From Aquibacillus albus (lineage in GTDB: Bacteria > Bacillota > Bacilli > Bacillales > Amphibacillaceae), in NCBI RefSeq assembly GCF_016908325.1, contig NZ_JAFBDR010000020.1:1-64000 (forward strand): DNA of 64,000 nt, read 5' to 3'. Numbering within the stretch: position 1 is the stretch's first letter; every line of letters begins with the position of its first letter. The position numbers and the translations under genes are program-made. Shown here piece by piece: positions 25,781-34,344 of this stretch. A model generated the notes under the pieces. The model was not told the origin of the DNA, made no database searches, and worked only from the letters and a program-made list of their open reading frames with translations.

Positions 25781-26043
25781 TCAGGTGGAGGTTCTTTCCA
25801 TTTGTCTTGTAATAATTGGATCTAAACACTCTACCAGTTCATTGAAGTTGAGATTAAGCGCCTTAAGTATCCTTAATACAGTGCCAAATGATGGGTGTGT
25901 TAGGCCACGCTCTATTTCACTTAAATAGTTACACTGCTTATATTCGCTCTTTCTGCTAACTTCGCCTGTTTTAAATCGATAGCTTGTCTATTCATTCGAA
26001 TGTACTTTCCAAGCTCTTGCTGAAGTATTTCCTGATTATCCAA
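25781..26043 (-). pseudogene. XRE-type regulator, frameshifted
   Basis: On the minus strand AAGGGCGG precedes TTG 26043, which starts LDNQEILQQELGKYIRMNRQ and AIDLKQAKLAERANI. The frame then breaks near 25925, and YLSEIERGLTHPSFGTVLRI with LKALNLNFNELVECL follows in another frame to the stop at 25781. Joined, these give a typical XRE helix-turn-helix regulator of about 85 residues. It lies upstream of comK and may have been a competence- or element-linked repressor. Confidence 0.65.
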
Positions 26044-26237
26044 TCTTATCCGCCCTTTTTTGAACTCATTATCTATTTATGGATAAAATTGGTACACAAG
26101 CTATAGATGGAATTTGGTAATATATGTAAAAATAGACGAAATAATTTTAAAACGTATGGCTCGTTAGGGGAGGTTGACCATTGATGATGTGGAATAGAGG
26201 GTAGAGTTTGGTAATTTATTCATAATTTTTCAAATTT

Positions 26238-26768
26238 ATGTTAAAATTAGGAAAAATGATAAAGGCTGTGGAAAGTTTGTCATCAAATGAAAAATGGACT
26301 GTAGAAGAGTTATTAAAGGTTACTAGTAAACTAGACGATTACATAGAGAAATATAGGGATGTAAAAGATAAGAAAAATGAACCCTTTCGTACGAAAGTTA
26401 GAATATTTGCCATTTATAAGTTTTGGGACATAATATCTTATTGGCGGACTTTATATCTAGTGATAACATTTCTTTTTATTATTATAGGTGTTCTTGATTA
26501 TATTTTTTTCGGTTCGGTTGTTATAGACACAATTAAAGAATTTTTTTTATTTCTAGTTAGTAATAAGTGGGTTACTAGAATGTTAGTAGTAATTGCTTTT
26601 TTATGGGTGTCTTATGTTGCGTTAAAGTACAAAGCAATAGTAGGGATGCTTAATATTAATGATGAAAAGTATGCCAATTACGAAACGAAGAAGAAATATT
26701 TAGAATTCTTATATGATTCACTTTTGCCTCTCGTTGATGATCCGAGAAATTCTTATTTAGAGACCTGA
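26238..26768 (+). CDS. Two-helix membrane protein of unknown function
   Basis: A 176-residue protein with hydrophobic helices at about 72-92 and 108-133 and a basic linker (KKYLEFLYDSLLPLVDDPRN) at the end. No ribosome-binding site stronger than AAATTT is seen before ATG 26238. An alternative frame overlaps its end and continues RDLKDNLKALETEELINL into the next gene, so both might be one frameshifted protein: an N-terminal membrane anchor joined to a coiled-coil and a globular domain. The composition is AT-rich, like the two following genes. No family was recognised. Confidence 0.55.
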   Translation: MLKLGKMIKAVESLSSNEKWTVEELLKVTSKLDDYIEKYRDVKDKKNEPFRTKVRIFAIYKFWDIISYWRTLYLVITFLFIIIGVLDYIFFGSVVIDTIKEFFLFLVSNKWVTRMLVVIAFLWVSYVALKYKAIVGMLNINDEKYANYETKKKYLEFLYDSLLPLVDDPRNSYLET

Positions 26769-26800
26769 AGGATAATCTTAAGGCACTAGAAACTGAAGAA

Positions 26801-27427
26801 TTGATTAATTTAACAAACCAATTACAAAGAGAGAGAGAACGCAGAGATGAAGACAGGAAATATTATCATAGTAAGATAGAAAGCCTTGATAATAAAGTAG
26901 ACGAAACAAGAAGAATCAATATTGAAGAATTGGACATGCACATAAATCTTAATGGGAATTTAATGGAACTTTTAGATAAATACGAAAGCCTGCTAGAAGA
27001 TTATGTAAAACACAAATTTACTGTATCATCCATTAAATATCCGGAAGGTCATGTTGTATATTCTAAGAATAATAAGGGCTTAAAACAATATAATCAATCC
27101 AATTGCAAAATTAAAATGGATGATTACATAACGAGAGAAGACTATAAAACTACCAATGATGCTAGGATAATTGCTGCATACGATCCTAACAGATATTTTG
27201 CACATGATAATAAATATATTGGACTTTATTATAAATTTGATGATGTAGAATGGATCGTAGCTATTAATAAGGATGAAGAACTTAAAAAAGAATTGGAAGG
27301 TAACGAAGAAGATGTTAAGATAATATTAAGAGATATTCACAGTCTAGTATTCTACTATATGTATTTACTATTAGAAGTTGAGAAAGGTAAAGTCAGAATC
27401 AGAAAGGGTGTAGAAGATGGCAGTTAA
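26801..27427 (+). CDS. Coiled-coil plus globular domain protein, partner or continuation of the membrane gene
   Basis: The frame is open from about 26760. The first possible starts (TTG 26801 and ATG 26937) lack good ribosome-binding sites, which argues for either translational coupling or a frameshift joining it to the upstream gene. Residues 1-70 are coiled-coil (QLQRERERRDEDRKYYHSKI). From 100 to 175 the sequence IAAYDPNRYFAHDNKYIGLY and FDDVEWIVAINKDEEL looks like a GAF/PAS-type sensor fold, but this is a guess. The last 11 nt overlap the small gene at 27417. A stress or membrane-sensing role is possible. Confidence 0.5.
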   Translation: MINLTNQLQRERERRDEDRKYYHSKIESLDNKVDETRRINIEELDMHINLNGNLMELLDKYESLLEDYVKHKFTVSSIKYPEGHVVYSKNNKGLKQYNQSNCKIKMDDYITREDYKTTNDARIIAAYDPNRYFAHDNKYIGLYYKFDDVEWIVAINKDEELKKELEGNEEDVKIILRDIHSLVFYYMYLLLEVEKGKVRIRKGVEDGS

Positions 27428-27578
27428 AGAATTGCAATCCTCTCGAAAAAACACAGTCCCTCTTAGTAGACAAGAACATTATAAAAAATTAGCTAATAAA
27501 AGCAAAAAAAAACTCAGAAAAAATTATGGCACTATAAAAAGTGATTTAAAAGAGATGCGTAAAGATATGAAAAAATAG
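27417..27578 (+). CDS. Small basic protein, 53 residues
   Basis: ATG 27417 overlaps the end of the previous gene by 11 nt, which suggests translational coupling, and GAAAGGGTGTAGAAG provides a ribosome-binding site. The product begins MAVKELQSSRKNTVPLSRQE and ends with lysine-rich KSDLKEMRKDMKK. It has no hydrophobic segment and is predicted helical and strongly basic. It could bind nucleic acid or the acidic partner protein. A terminator follows at once, so it is the last gene of the unit. Confidence 0.5.
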   Translation: MAVKELQSSRKNTVPLSRQEHYKKLANKSKKKLRKNYGTIKSDLKEMRKDMKK

Positions 27579-27616
27579 GACAGGCTGGCTTAGTATGCTA
27601 GTTCTGTTTTTTTTTG
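27579..27616 (+). terminator. Rho-independent terminator
   Basis: GGACAGGCTGGC pairs imperfectly with GCTAGTTCTG and is followed by a nine-T run. It closes the three-gene set. Confidence 0.65.
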
Positions 27617-27858
27617 TAGTATTTTTTTTCCGTTTTAAGTTCTTTTTGTAGTTCATCCCATTTTTGTATGATTAAACTTCTTCTTTCTGAAAGTTTATTT
27701 TTTAGTAATTGTCTATTATTTTTGGGGATGTCTTTATTAAACTTTTGCATAAAATACACCTCTTAGAAAGAATTTTAACCAACTTTACTAATAGATATTC
27801 GAGAATATGGCATTTATGATGTCGTTTTGTGGATCAATCACAATGGAGGAAGGATAAA

Positions 27859-28051
27859 ATGGCTATTTTAGTTACGGGCGGTGCAGGCTACATCGGTAGT
27901 CACACCGTCTTATTTTTACAGGAGCAAGGGGAACATGATATCGTTTTAGACAGCTTGCAAAAAGGGCATCCGGAAGCGTTGCACGGTGCTGCTTTTTACG
28001 AAGGGACGCTGCAAGATAGTGAGGTACTGGATGAAATTTTAACCAACCAAA
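27859..28051 (+). pseudogene. galE: galE (UDP-glucose 4-epimerase) 5' fragment
   Basis: GGAGGAAGG before ATG 27859 starts MAILVTGGAGYIGSHTVLFL, the Rossmann GxxGxxG motif and start of GalE. Homology continues through HDIVLDSLQKGHPEALHGA to about residue 64, then ends exactly where a REP-like copy begins at 28052. The remaining 260 or so residues are absent. The fragment may still be translated into a 99-residue chimera ending in repeat-derived sequence. Confidence 0.8.
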
Positions 28052-28330
28052 GGTATAGTCACAGTGACACCCCGGAATTTGTCGAAAAGGATGGGGAAAG
28101 CTCTGTAGAGAAAATTTTGCGGGAGTTTTTTTATTGGTATAACCGTATCAATTGAACCTTCAATTATATATTATATTTATGATTGTTAGTTCATATAACA
28201 AGCCCTAATTCCTTACGAGGAGTTATGGTTTTTTAAATTTGGAGGGATAAATAATATCAAACATTTAAGCTAACCGATGCAGAGCCTGTTACTATAGTTG
28301 CAAGCTACATATCCTTGGTTACTGATCTGT
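28052..28330 (+). repeat. 280-bp duplicated segment beginning with a REP-like copy, copy 1
   Basis: Begins GGTATAGTCACAGTGAC, then ACCCCGGAATTTGTCGA (28052-28085). The following 245 bp closely match 46611-46855, including AAAGCTCTGTAGAGAAAAT, ACCGTATCAATTGAACCTTC, TTACGAGGAGTTA and AGCTACATATCCTTGGTTAC. A few substitutions and small indels separate the copies. No coding capacity is apparent. Confidence 0.8.
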
Positions 28331-28837
28331 ATCTTCACTGGAAACAACAGTGAGAAATTATCTTATCCATTGGACGTAAAATAAGTGATTTAATTGAGGA
28401 ATTTTTTATGGCAAATCTCAACAAACAAGCTGAATTATTTGTTTCTAATTACATGATGTGACTGTCAAGCAATTGGGTGAAAATCATATGCTTTTACCTA
28501 CACAACAAACTACACTATTTTTTGTTACGTTACCTGCGCCATTGTAACAACCATTCGTGATTCGGCCAATGAAATTTATCACCATTGCCATACTTTTTAC
28601 CACTCTATGACAAAGATAAATTACTGTCGTTTACCACTGTATACCTTAGTGTAATTGATGAGCACTATACAAACTAGGATACATTCTAGTGCTGCATCGT
28701 AGACCAATACTGTTCATGAAGAATCCTAGAAGACTTTGTGAAAGAGGAATAAAATCAAAGGTTGGACGATCACACAATTGAAATTAAAAAATTACCCCCA
28801 AAAAGTTTGAAAAAATTTTTTGTTGAGTATTGCGTAA

Positions 28838-28871
28838 GGTATTGTCACAGTGACCGCCCGGATTTTGTCGA
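28838..28871 (+). repeat. REP-like dispersed element
   Basis: GGTATTGTCACAGTGAC is followed by CGCCCGGATTTTGTCGA. Confidence 0.8.
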
Positions 28872-28998
28872 AGGTTAGTAAGGTGAATGGTTATTCGTGA
28901 TATTTTTGTCTTTTTCTTACGGAAGTAAGCGTCAAAACGCCCACCTTTGAATCAGATGTTGGCTAAAGAATGCTTTTTTAAGATTTAGAAGCTGGGGA

Positions 28999-29048
28999 AT
29001 CATCAAAGAAATCCCACCTACTAATGCAGGGGGATTTCATTGATGATT
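28999..29048 (+). repeat. Long inverted repeat
   Basis: ATCATCAAAGAAATCCC pairs with GGGATTTCATTGATGAT around a 14-nt loop. There is no T run directly after it. It could be a bidirectional terminator or a relic of a mobile element end. Confidence 0.55.
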
Positions 29049-29419
29049 TATTTAGATTTATTTGAACGCGTTATTCTTATTACGGCCATAATAATAGAGC
29101 CGCTGCTGTCTCACCTGTATGGTTGCTGGAGAGCTGCTAGGATTATTATAAAGAGAATAATGTATAATTTATTGTTAATTAACTCTTATTTATGCTTTGG
29201 TACAATTTATACGTAAGGGTGGTGTACCCATTTTTACTAGCATGAGTAGAATTTTGAAGGATTTAATTTTATAATGTCGAATAAAGTAATACAATTAAAA
29301 ATGGGGTTATGTCATAATCATGCTTAATTGATTAGGCGGTAGTGATTATCAAGGTGAAGAAAAATTTTAAAGGATAATCAAAAAGTTTACGTAATATTTG
29401 ATAGGGGAGGTGAAATATT

Positions 29420-30148
29420 ATGAGTGCTGAAAAGACATTAGAGATATTAAATTTGTTTGATTTTAATACAAGGGAGTTGACGGTTCCACAAATGGCAGAA
29501 ATGCTTAACCAACCCCAAAGTTCAGTATATCGAAATCTCCGCCTGCTTAAAGTAAAGGGATTTATTATAGAGAGTAATGGTAGTTATAAACTAGGATATC
29601 GTTTTATTAAGTTAGCAAATATAGTGAAGAGTGATATTAGTATTGGATCTATAGCAAGACCTATAATGACACAATTAACTAAAGATATTGGGGAGACATC
29701 GATTCTGTTAATAAGGTCAGAATATAATGCTGTTTGCTTAGAAACTATTCCATCTCATCAACCAATTAAGGTTTCTTCCGAACAAGGAGGAATTTTACCT
29801 TTGTACGGAGGTGCAGCTTCTAAAATTATACTTGCACATATGGAAGAGAAATTTGTAGATGAGTTATTTGAAAAAGGTTTAGTAAAAAAACATACTGAAA
29901 ATACAATAGTTGACCCAATTTTATTAAAGAAAAATTTGAAAGAGATAAGAGAGAAAGGCTACTGTATTTCTGATAGTGAAATTGATTATGGTGTGGTTTC
30001 TTTAGGAGTTCCAATTCGTGACATGGAGAATAAAGTAATTGCTTCATTAAGTATTGCTGGTCCAAGGGATCGAGTTTTGAATATGGATAAGGAAAAAATA
30101 ATTAGCAAACTAAATAATGCTGTTAAAGAGGTAAATAAGTTCATATGA
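29420..30148 (+). CDS. IclR family transcriptional regulator
   Basis: A 242-residue protein. Residues 1-60 are a winged helix-turn-helix (LTVPQMAEMLNQPQSSVYRN). From about 75 to 240 it shows the IclR effector domain, with ETIPSHQPIKVSSEQGGILP, LYGGAASKIILAHM and GYCISDSEIDYGVVSLGVPI, the last a conserved effector-binding block. AGGGGAGGTG precedes ATG 29420. It is separated by 695 bp from the RutA-like operon but is the only regulator nearby. Paired AT-rich dyads at 30701 and 30736, just ahead of that operon, are plausible targets. IclR proteins in catabolic loci respond to the pathway substrate. Confidence 0.88.
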   Translation: MSAEKTLEILNLFDFNTRELTVPQMAEMLNQPQSSVYRNLRLLKVKGFIIESNGSYKLGYRFIKLANIVKSDISIGSIARPIMTQLTKDIGETSILLIRSEYNAVCLETIPSHQPIKVSSEQGGILPLYGGAASKIILAHMEEKFVDELFEKGLVKKHTENTIVDPILLKKNLKEIREKGYCISDSEIDYGVVSLGVPIRDMENKVIASLSIAGPRDRVLNMDKEKIISKLNNAVKEVNKFI

Positions 30149-30700
30149 TCTGGGATGTTAATAAAAGGTAAGTGTCTGTTCAAGGAGGCTATCCCAAAAG
30201 ACCATACTTTTGCCCTTAATGGGTCTACTTTCTATTATACTATCTTTTGGGTGATATTATTTTTTAAAATAAAAATAGCCTCCATTAGAAGTTCTTATTT
30301 AGTTTTTTGTATAGGATTCCTCTTAAAGAAATTATGAGCTAAATGAAAAGGATTCCTCCCCCATAAGTCATCTTTTTAAAAGTACTCAGTTATTATGCGA
30401 TTTGAATATCTTCAGAAAACTAGTTCAATATATTTTAATTTCTATGATAAACATACTATTTTTTATATAAGATTTCCTTTGGTAAGGTAAAATGATCGTG
30501 TATGAATAAACCAATTCATCCAACTTTCTGTATAAATAGAGTGTTAACTTTTCCTACTCCTTTAAAACTTCTAATGGTATCGACTTTTGCATACTCCTCC
30601 CATCGTTTTGGTAGTTCACTTTTGAAAAACATAGTAATAATTTCTGACAAGGTAAATGATTTTTATGTAATTTAAATATATATTAAAGTTAATAATTGAT
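30149..30700. other. Intergenic with MITE-like hairpin element
   Basis: Between the IclR gene and the operator repeats. The only structure is the 30184-30283 inverted element. An open frame at 30155-30337 runs through that element and is not called. Confidence 0.45.
30184..30283 (+). repeat. 100-bp inverted-repeat element (MITE-like or terminator)
   Basis: The ends GGAGGCTAT (30184-30192) and ATAGCCTCC (30275-30283) are exact inverted repeats, with CCCAAAAG and CTTTTGGG inside. CCCAAAAG-type ends recall IS1182/IS4-like termini, so this may be a non-autonomous relic. It lies right after the IclR gene, so a terminator role is also possible. Confidence 0.45.
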
Positions 30701-30751
30701 TATCAATTATTGATAATCAATTAATGATAAGTAACTATCAATTATTGATAA
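30701..30751 (+). promoter_or_regulatory. Repeated dyad operator candidate upstream of the RutA-like operon
   Basis: TATCAATTATTGATAA occurs twice (30701-30716 and 30736-30751), 35 bp apart. The first copy extends to a nearly perfect dyad, TGATTATCAATTATTGATAA with TCA. The sites lie 93-143 bp before ATG 30844. Spacing of about three and a third turns and the identity of the copies suggest cooperative regulator binding. IclR 29420 is the likely ligand-responsive regulator. Confidence 0.5.
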
Positions 30752-30843
30752 CTAACAAGTTGCTGATGAAAAAAAGGGGGATATACTACTAACAATAAAA
30801 ATCAGAATAATTTTAATTTTTAAAAAATGAAGGGGAGATTGAA

Positions 30844-31905
30844 ATGGATTTTGGTATCTTTTTACCTATTGCGAATAATGGATGGATAGTTTCTAATAAT
30901 TCGCCACATTATATGCCTACGTTTGAATTAAACAAGGAAATTTCAGTTATGGCTGAGAGAATGGATTTAGATTTTGTGCTTTCGATGGTGAAATATCGAG
31001 GTTATGGAGGGGAAACAGAACATTGGGATTATGCGATGGATTCATTTAACTTGATGGCTGGAATCGCAGCGGTCACAAGTAAAATCGGTATTTACGCTAC
31101 TGTACAACCATTGACTCTTAATCCTGCAATAGCTGCAAGGATGGCTGCTACAGTGGACGACATTAGTCAAGGAAGATTTGGTTTGAATGTTGTAGCTGGA
31201 TGGAATAAATTTGAGTATTCTCAAATGGGTTTATGGCCTGGGGATGATTATTATCAATATCGTTATGAATATACAGATGAATGGTTAAGCATTGTAAAAG
31301 AGCTATGGAGAAATGGGAGAGTCACACATCATGGAAAATACTTTAATTTAGATGATTGTTTATGTCAGCCTACTCCTATTACAAAGCCAAATCCACCTAT
31401 TGTTTGTGCAGGTATGTCAGATACTGGACTCCAATTTACGGTTAAACACTGTGATATTAATTTTGTTGTTGGAGACTTGGAAACGATCAAGAATGTAAGT
31501 ACAAAAGGAAAGATTCTTGCACAGAAAGCCGGTAAAAGTATCAAAACGTATGCATTATATACAATAATTACCGCTGATACAGATGAAGAAGCAGAAAAAA
31601 TAAATGAGCAATACTTAGCTGGATCAGCTCAAAGTAGTTTAGCAGGGTTGAAGGCGGCATCAAGTAATGATAAGGGATCGATGAAGGAGACCTTTACTGA
31701 AAAACTAAAGAATGTCTATATGTGTCCTCCTATTGTTGGTTCACCAGAGACTGTAGTTGACTACATTGATTATTTATCAAAGAACACAGATATTGATGGT
31801 TTATTATTTACATTCCCGGACTTTATCAAGGGAATGGAAAATTTTGAGAAAGAAATATTGGCGAGGATTGATGAGAAAGGTCTGAGATCTAAAATTGCAA
31901 TATGA
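30844..31905 (+). CDS. RutA-like LLM-class flavin-dependent monooxygenase
   Basis: A 353-residue TIM-barrel monooxygenase using reduced FMN supplied in trans. It closely follows the pattern of E. coli RutA: FGIFLPIANNGWIVS, YMPTFELNKEI, GGETEHWDYAMDSFNLMAG, GRFGLNVVAGWNKFEYSQMG, WPGDDYYQYRY and PPIVCAGMSDTGLQF. RutA opens the uracil ring oxidatively; related enzymes open other N-heterocycles. AAGGGGAG lies before the ATG. A flavin reductase gene follows 83 bp later, and an importer follows that. None of the other Rut enzymes (RutB-D) is recognised, so the substrate may not be uracil. Confidence 0.85.
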   Translation: MDFGIFLPIANNGWIVSNNSPHYMPTFELNKEISVMAERMDLDFVLSMVKYRGYGGETEHWDYAMDSFNLMAGIAAVTSKIGIYATVQPLTLNPAIAARMAATVDDISQGRFGLNVVAGWNKFEYSQMGLWPGDDYYQYRYEYTDEWLSIVKELWRNGRVTHHGKYFNLDDCLCQPTPITKPNPPIVCAGMSDTGLQFTVKHCDINFVVGDLETIKNVSTKGKILAQKAGKSIKTYALYTIITADTDEEAEKINEQYLAGSAQSSLAGLKAASSNDKGSMKETFTEKLKNVYMCPPIVGSPETVVDYIDYLSKNTDIDGLLFTFPDFIKGMENFEKEILARIDEKGLRSKIAI

Positions 31906-31988
31906 AGCAGCTATACTTGTTAGTATTCTTCATGAAGAAAATAATTGATTCGTTAGCTTAAACCATTTTTTTAAAAGGAGAGATAAAG

Positions 31989-32564
31989 GTGAAGAAAATT
32001 GTTGTTATCTCAGGATGTCCTTCGAATTCTTCTAGACTCTATGGTGTTATTGATCAAGTTATAGAAAAGTTGGAACAAAGAGAAATGGATGTAGATCACA
32101 TAGAAGTCTTTAATTTACCAGCCGATGATCTTATTCACGCAAAATTTGATAGTGATGAAATTAAAGCAAGTAATTCTTTAGTACAGCAGGCAGATGCTGT
32201 AGTTATCGCTACACCCGTGTATAAAGCTTCCTTTTCAGGAATATTAAAATCTTATCTTGATCTATTACCTCAAAAAGGTTTAGAGAATAAAAATATATTT
32301 CTTATTGTTATGGGAGGAACAATTGCCCATCTTCTATCAATAGAATATGCTCTTAAACCGGTACTTTCTGTTTTAGGTGCCACACATATAGAAAAAGAGG
32401 TCTTTATTCAAGATAGTCAAGTCGTTTGGAATGATCATGGAAAAGTAGATTTATCCGAAGAGGTAAATCAACGTTTAGAAACTTCCATCAGCAGGTTTAT
32501 GAATAATTTAATTATGGATAATGAACGAGGGGACAAAGTCACTGCATTAATTAACAAAGCTTAG
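31989..32564 (+). CDS. NAD(P)H-dependent FMN reductase (SsuE/flavodoxin-like)
   Basis: A 191-residue flavodoxin-fold reductase starting at GTG 31989 behind AAAGGAGAG. Motifs include VVISGCPSNSSRLYGVID for the phosphate loop, ADAVVIATPVYKASFSGILK and YLDLLPQKGLENKNIFLIVM. They match SsuE-type reductases, which make FMNH2 for a partner monooxygenase. Placement directly after the RutA-like gene makes that its partner; the usual Rut system uses the unrelated RutF. The dimer is expected to hand FMNH2 over by diffusion. Confidence 0.85.
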   Translation: MKKIVVISGCPSNSSRLYGVIDQVIEKLEQREMDVDHIEVFNLPADDLIHAKFDSDEIKASNSLVQQADAVVIATPVYKASFSGILKSYLDLLPQKGLENKNIFLIVMGGTIAHLLSIEYALKPVLSVLGATHIEKEVFIQDSQVVWNDHGKVDLSEEVNQRLETSISRFMNNLIMDNERGDKVTALINKA

Positions 32565-32732
32565 TTTTCCATGGTTTAAAGAGAGGGTGCCTGCTTGTTA
32601 TGGACCCTAAAAGACTGTTCTTACTTGCAACATTTCGAGGTTACTGGGTTTTGTAAGGTTTAGTAGTCTTAGAAAACCTATCATATAGCCGTTTCTTGAT
32701 CTATTATACAAATTAATAGAAGGGAGAATCAT

Positions 32733-33530
32733 ATGGACGTGAAGCTAGAGTATGAAGAACCTACCGTTGAAGTATCTGTAAGAGATGTTGACAAAGTTTT
32801 TAAGGGAAAGGACAAGGAGGTTACAGCATTAAAACAAGTTAGTTTTAATGTTCACAAAAATGAAGTTGTCTCACTTCTTGGTCCGTCAGGCTGTGGTAAA
32901 TCGACACTGCTCCGTTTAATGACAGATCTACTTCAGCCTACTTCAGGTAGTATTTCGATTGAAGGAAATGACCCTAAATATGCTAGATTACAAAGAAAGC
33001 TCGGAATTATATTTCAAACAACAACGTTATTCGAATGGAGAAATGTAAAGGAAAATATTGAGTTACCACTAGAAATTATGGGAAAAAGCAAGCGGGAGCG
33101 TTCAGAAACGGCGCTAGAAATGTTAGAACTGGTAGGACTTTCAAAATTTATGAAACAATACCCAAGACAGCTAAGTGGAGGAATGCAACAACGTGTGGCA
33201 ATAGCGAGGGCTTTGTCATTAGATCCACCAATACTATTTATGGATGAGCCATTCTCGGCATTAGATGAATTTACGAAAGAAAAGCTTCATCTCGATTTGA
33301 TGGAAATTAAGCGGAAAACAAAAAAAACAATTATTTTTGTAACACATAGCATTCCTGAAGCTGTGTTTTTGTCAGATAGAATCATAGTACTTTCAGCTCA
33401 TCCTGGGAGGATTCATTCCATCTTTGAAATAAATCTTGGTTATGATAGAAAGCCTGAAATAAGAGAAACTAAAGAATTTTTTGATTATATTACACAGGTT
33501 AGAAGTTGTTTTTATGAGGAAGGAGATTGA
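32733..33530 (+). CDS. ABC transporter ATPase (SsuB/TauB/ThiZ type)
   Basis: A 265-residue nucleotide-binding subunit with Walker A GPSGCGKST (about residues 52-60), signature LSGGMQQRVAIARAL and Walker B ILFMDEPFSALDE, then the H-loop in VTHSIPEA. It powers the two permeases just downstream. GAAGGGAG precedes ATG 32733. Family members serve nitrate/taurine/sulfonate and thiamine-precursor importers; the binding protein at 35304 suggests an aromatic or heterocyclic ligand here. Confidence 0.9.
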   Translation: MDVKLEYEEPTVEVSVRDVDKVFKGKDKEVTALKQVSFNVHKNEVVSLLGPSGCGKSTLLRLMTDLLQPTSGSISIEGNDPKYARLQRKLGIIFQTTTLFEWRNVKENIELPLEIMGKSKRERSETALEMLELVGLSKFMKQYPRQLSGGMQQRVAIARALSLDPPILFMDEPFSALDEFTKEKLHLDLMEIKRKTKKTIIFVTHSIPEAVFLSDRIIVLSAHPGRIHSIFEINLGYDRKPEIRETKEFFDYITQVRSCFYEEGD

Positions 33531-33534
33531 GTAA

Positions 33535-34344
33535 ATGGGCTCATTGGCTAAAAGGCAGAACCACTTTGTTTCTACTTTATTATGGATGATTTTTTTAGTA
33601 GCAATTTGGGAATTCACTGCATGGATATTGCATAGTGTTGTCCATATAAACTCAGCAGAAACTAAATGGCCATACTTTCACGATCTAGTAATTAATATAT
33701 TTCAAAATATACCAGTTTTGTTTGAACAGGGAAGTATTACATTCGGAAAGGCTGCGCAAGGCTTTATTATAGGTACTTTAGCAGGTATGTTACTTGCTTT
33801 AATAATGAGCTTTTCAAAGTCGGTTAAGTACACTCTGTCTCCATATATTATCTCTTCACAAATGATTCCGGTAATAGGACTAGCCCCTATTATATTTGGT
33901 ATATTAAGGGATCCGGATTTATCTCGTATAGTGACAGCAGGTTATATAACTTTTTTTCCAGTGACTATTAATATGCTCCAAGGATTAGAAAATATAAAAC
34001 CGCAACAACTTGAATTAATGCGATCATATGCCACTCCATCTTGGAAAATGTATACAAAATTCAAGATAATCGCCGCACTTCCGAACCTGTTTTCAGGTAT
34101 GAAAATTGCTGCTCCTCTAGCGGTTACAGCTTCCGTTGTTGTGGAATTAATGGGGGCCCCTAATGGGATTGGTGTTTTAATGTTAAGCAGTTTATATTAT
34201 GGTGAGGCTCAAGCTCATATGTTCTGGTCAGTTATCCTAATCTGCGTATTCATCGGTATTGCATCTTTTATATTTATTTTACTATTAGAGAGAATTATAA
34301 CTTCCTGGCAGCCGGAATTTCACCGAGAAAGGAATGAGACTTGA
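33535..34344 (+). CDS. ABC transporter permease (SsuC/ThiX type), first
   Basis: A 269-residue membrane protein with six helices and the BPD permease block AQGFIIGTLAGMLLALIMSF, VIGLAPIIFG and LELMRSYATPSWKMYTKFKI. It starts 4 nt after the ATPase stop, with AAGGAGATTGAG as ribosome-binding site. Its end overlaps the next permease gene. It probably forms a heterodimer with that protein. Confidence 0.88.
   Translation: MGSLAKRQNHFVSTLLWMIFLVAIWEFTAWILHSVVHINSAETKWPYFHDLVINIFQNIPVLFEQGSITFGKAAQGFIIGTLAGMLLALIMSFSKSVKYTLSPYIISSQMIPVIGLAPIIFGILRDPDLSRIVTAGYITFFPVTINMLQGLENIKPQQLELMRSYATPSWKMYTKFKIIAALPNLFSGMKIAAPLAVTASVVVELMGAPNGIGVLMLSSLYYGEAQAHMFWSVILICVFIGIASFIFILLLERIITSWQPEFHRERNET

Larger units (their letters stand above)
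28331..29419. other. Gene-free stretch
   Basis: Contains a REP-like copy at 28838-28871 and a strong inverted repeat at 28999-29048. Several short open stretches exist but none has both a start signal and protein-like composition. The leader of the IclR gene fills the right end. Confidence 0.5.

Noticed and set aside
30155-30337. 60-codon open frame after the IclR gene
   Set aside because: It runs through the inverted-repeat element and has no ribosome-binding site.
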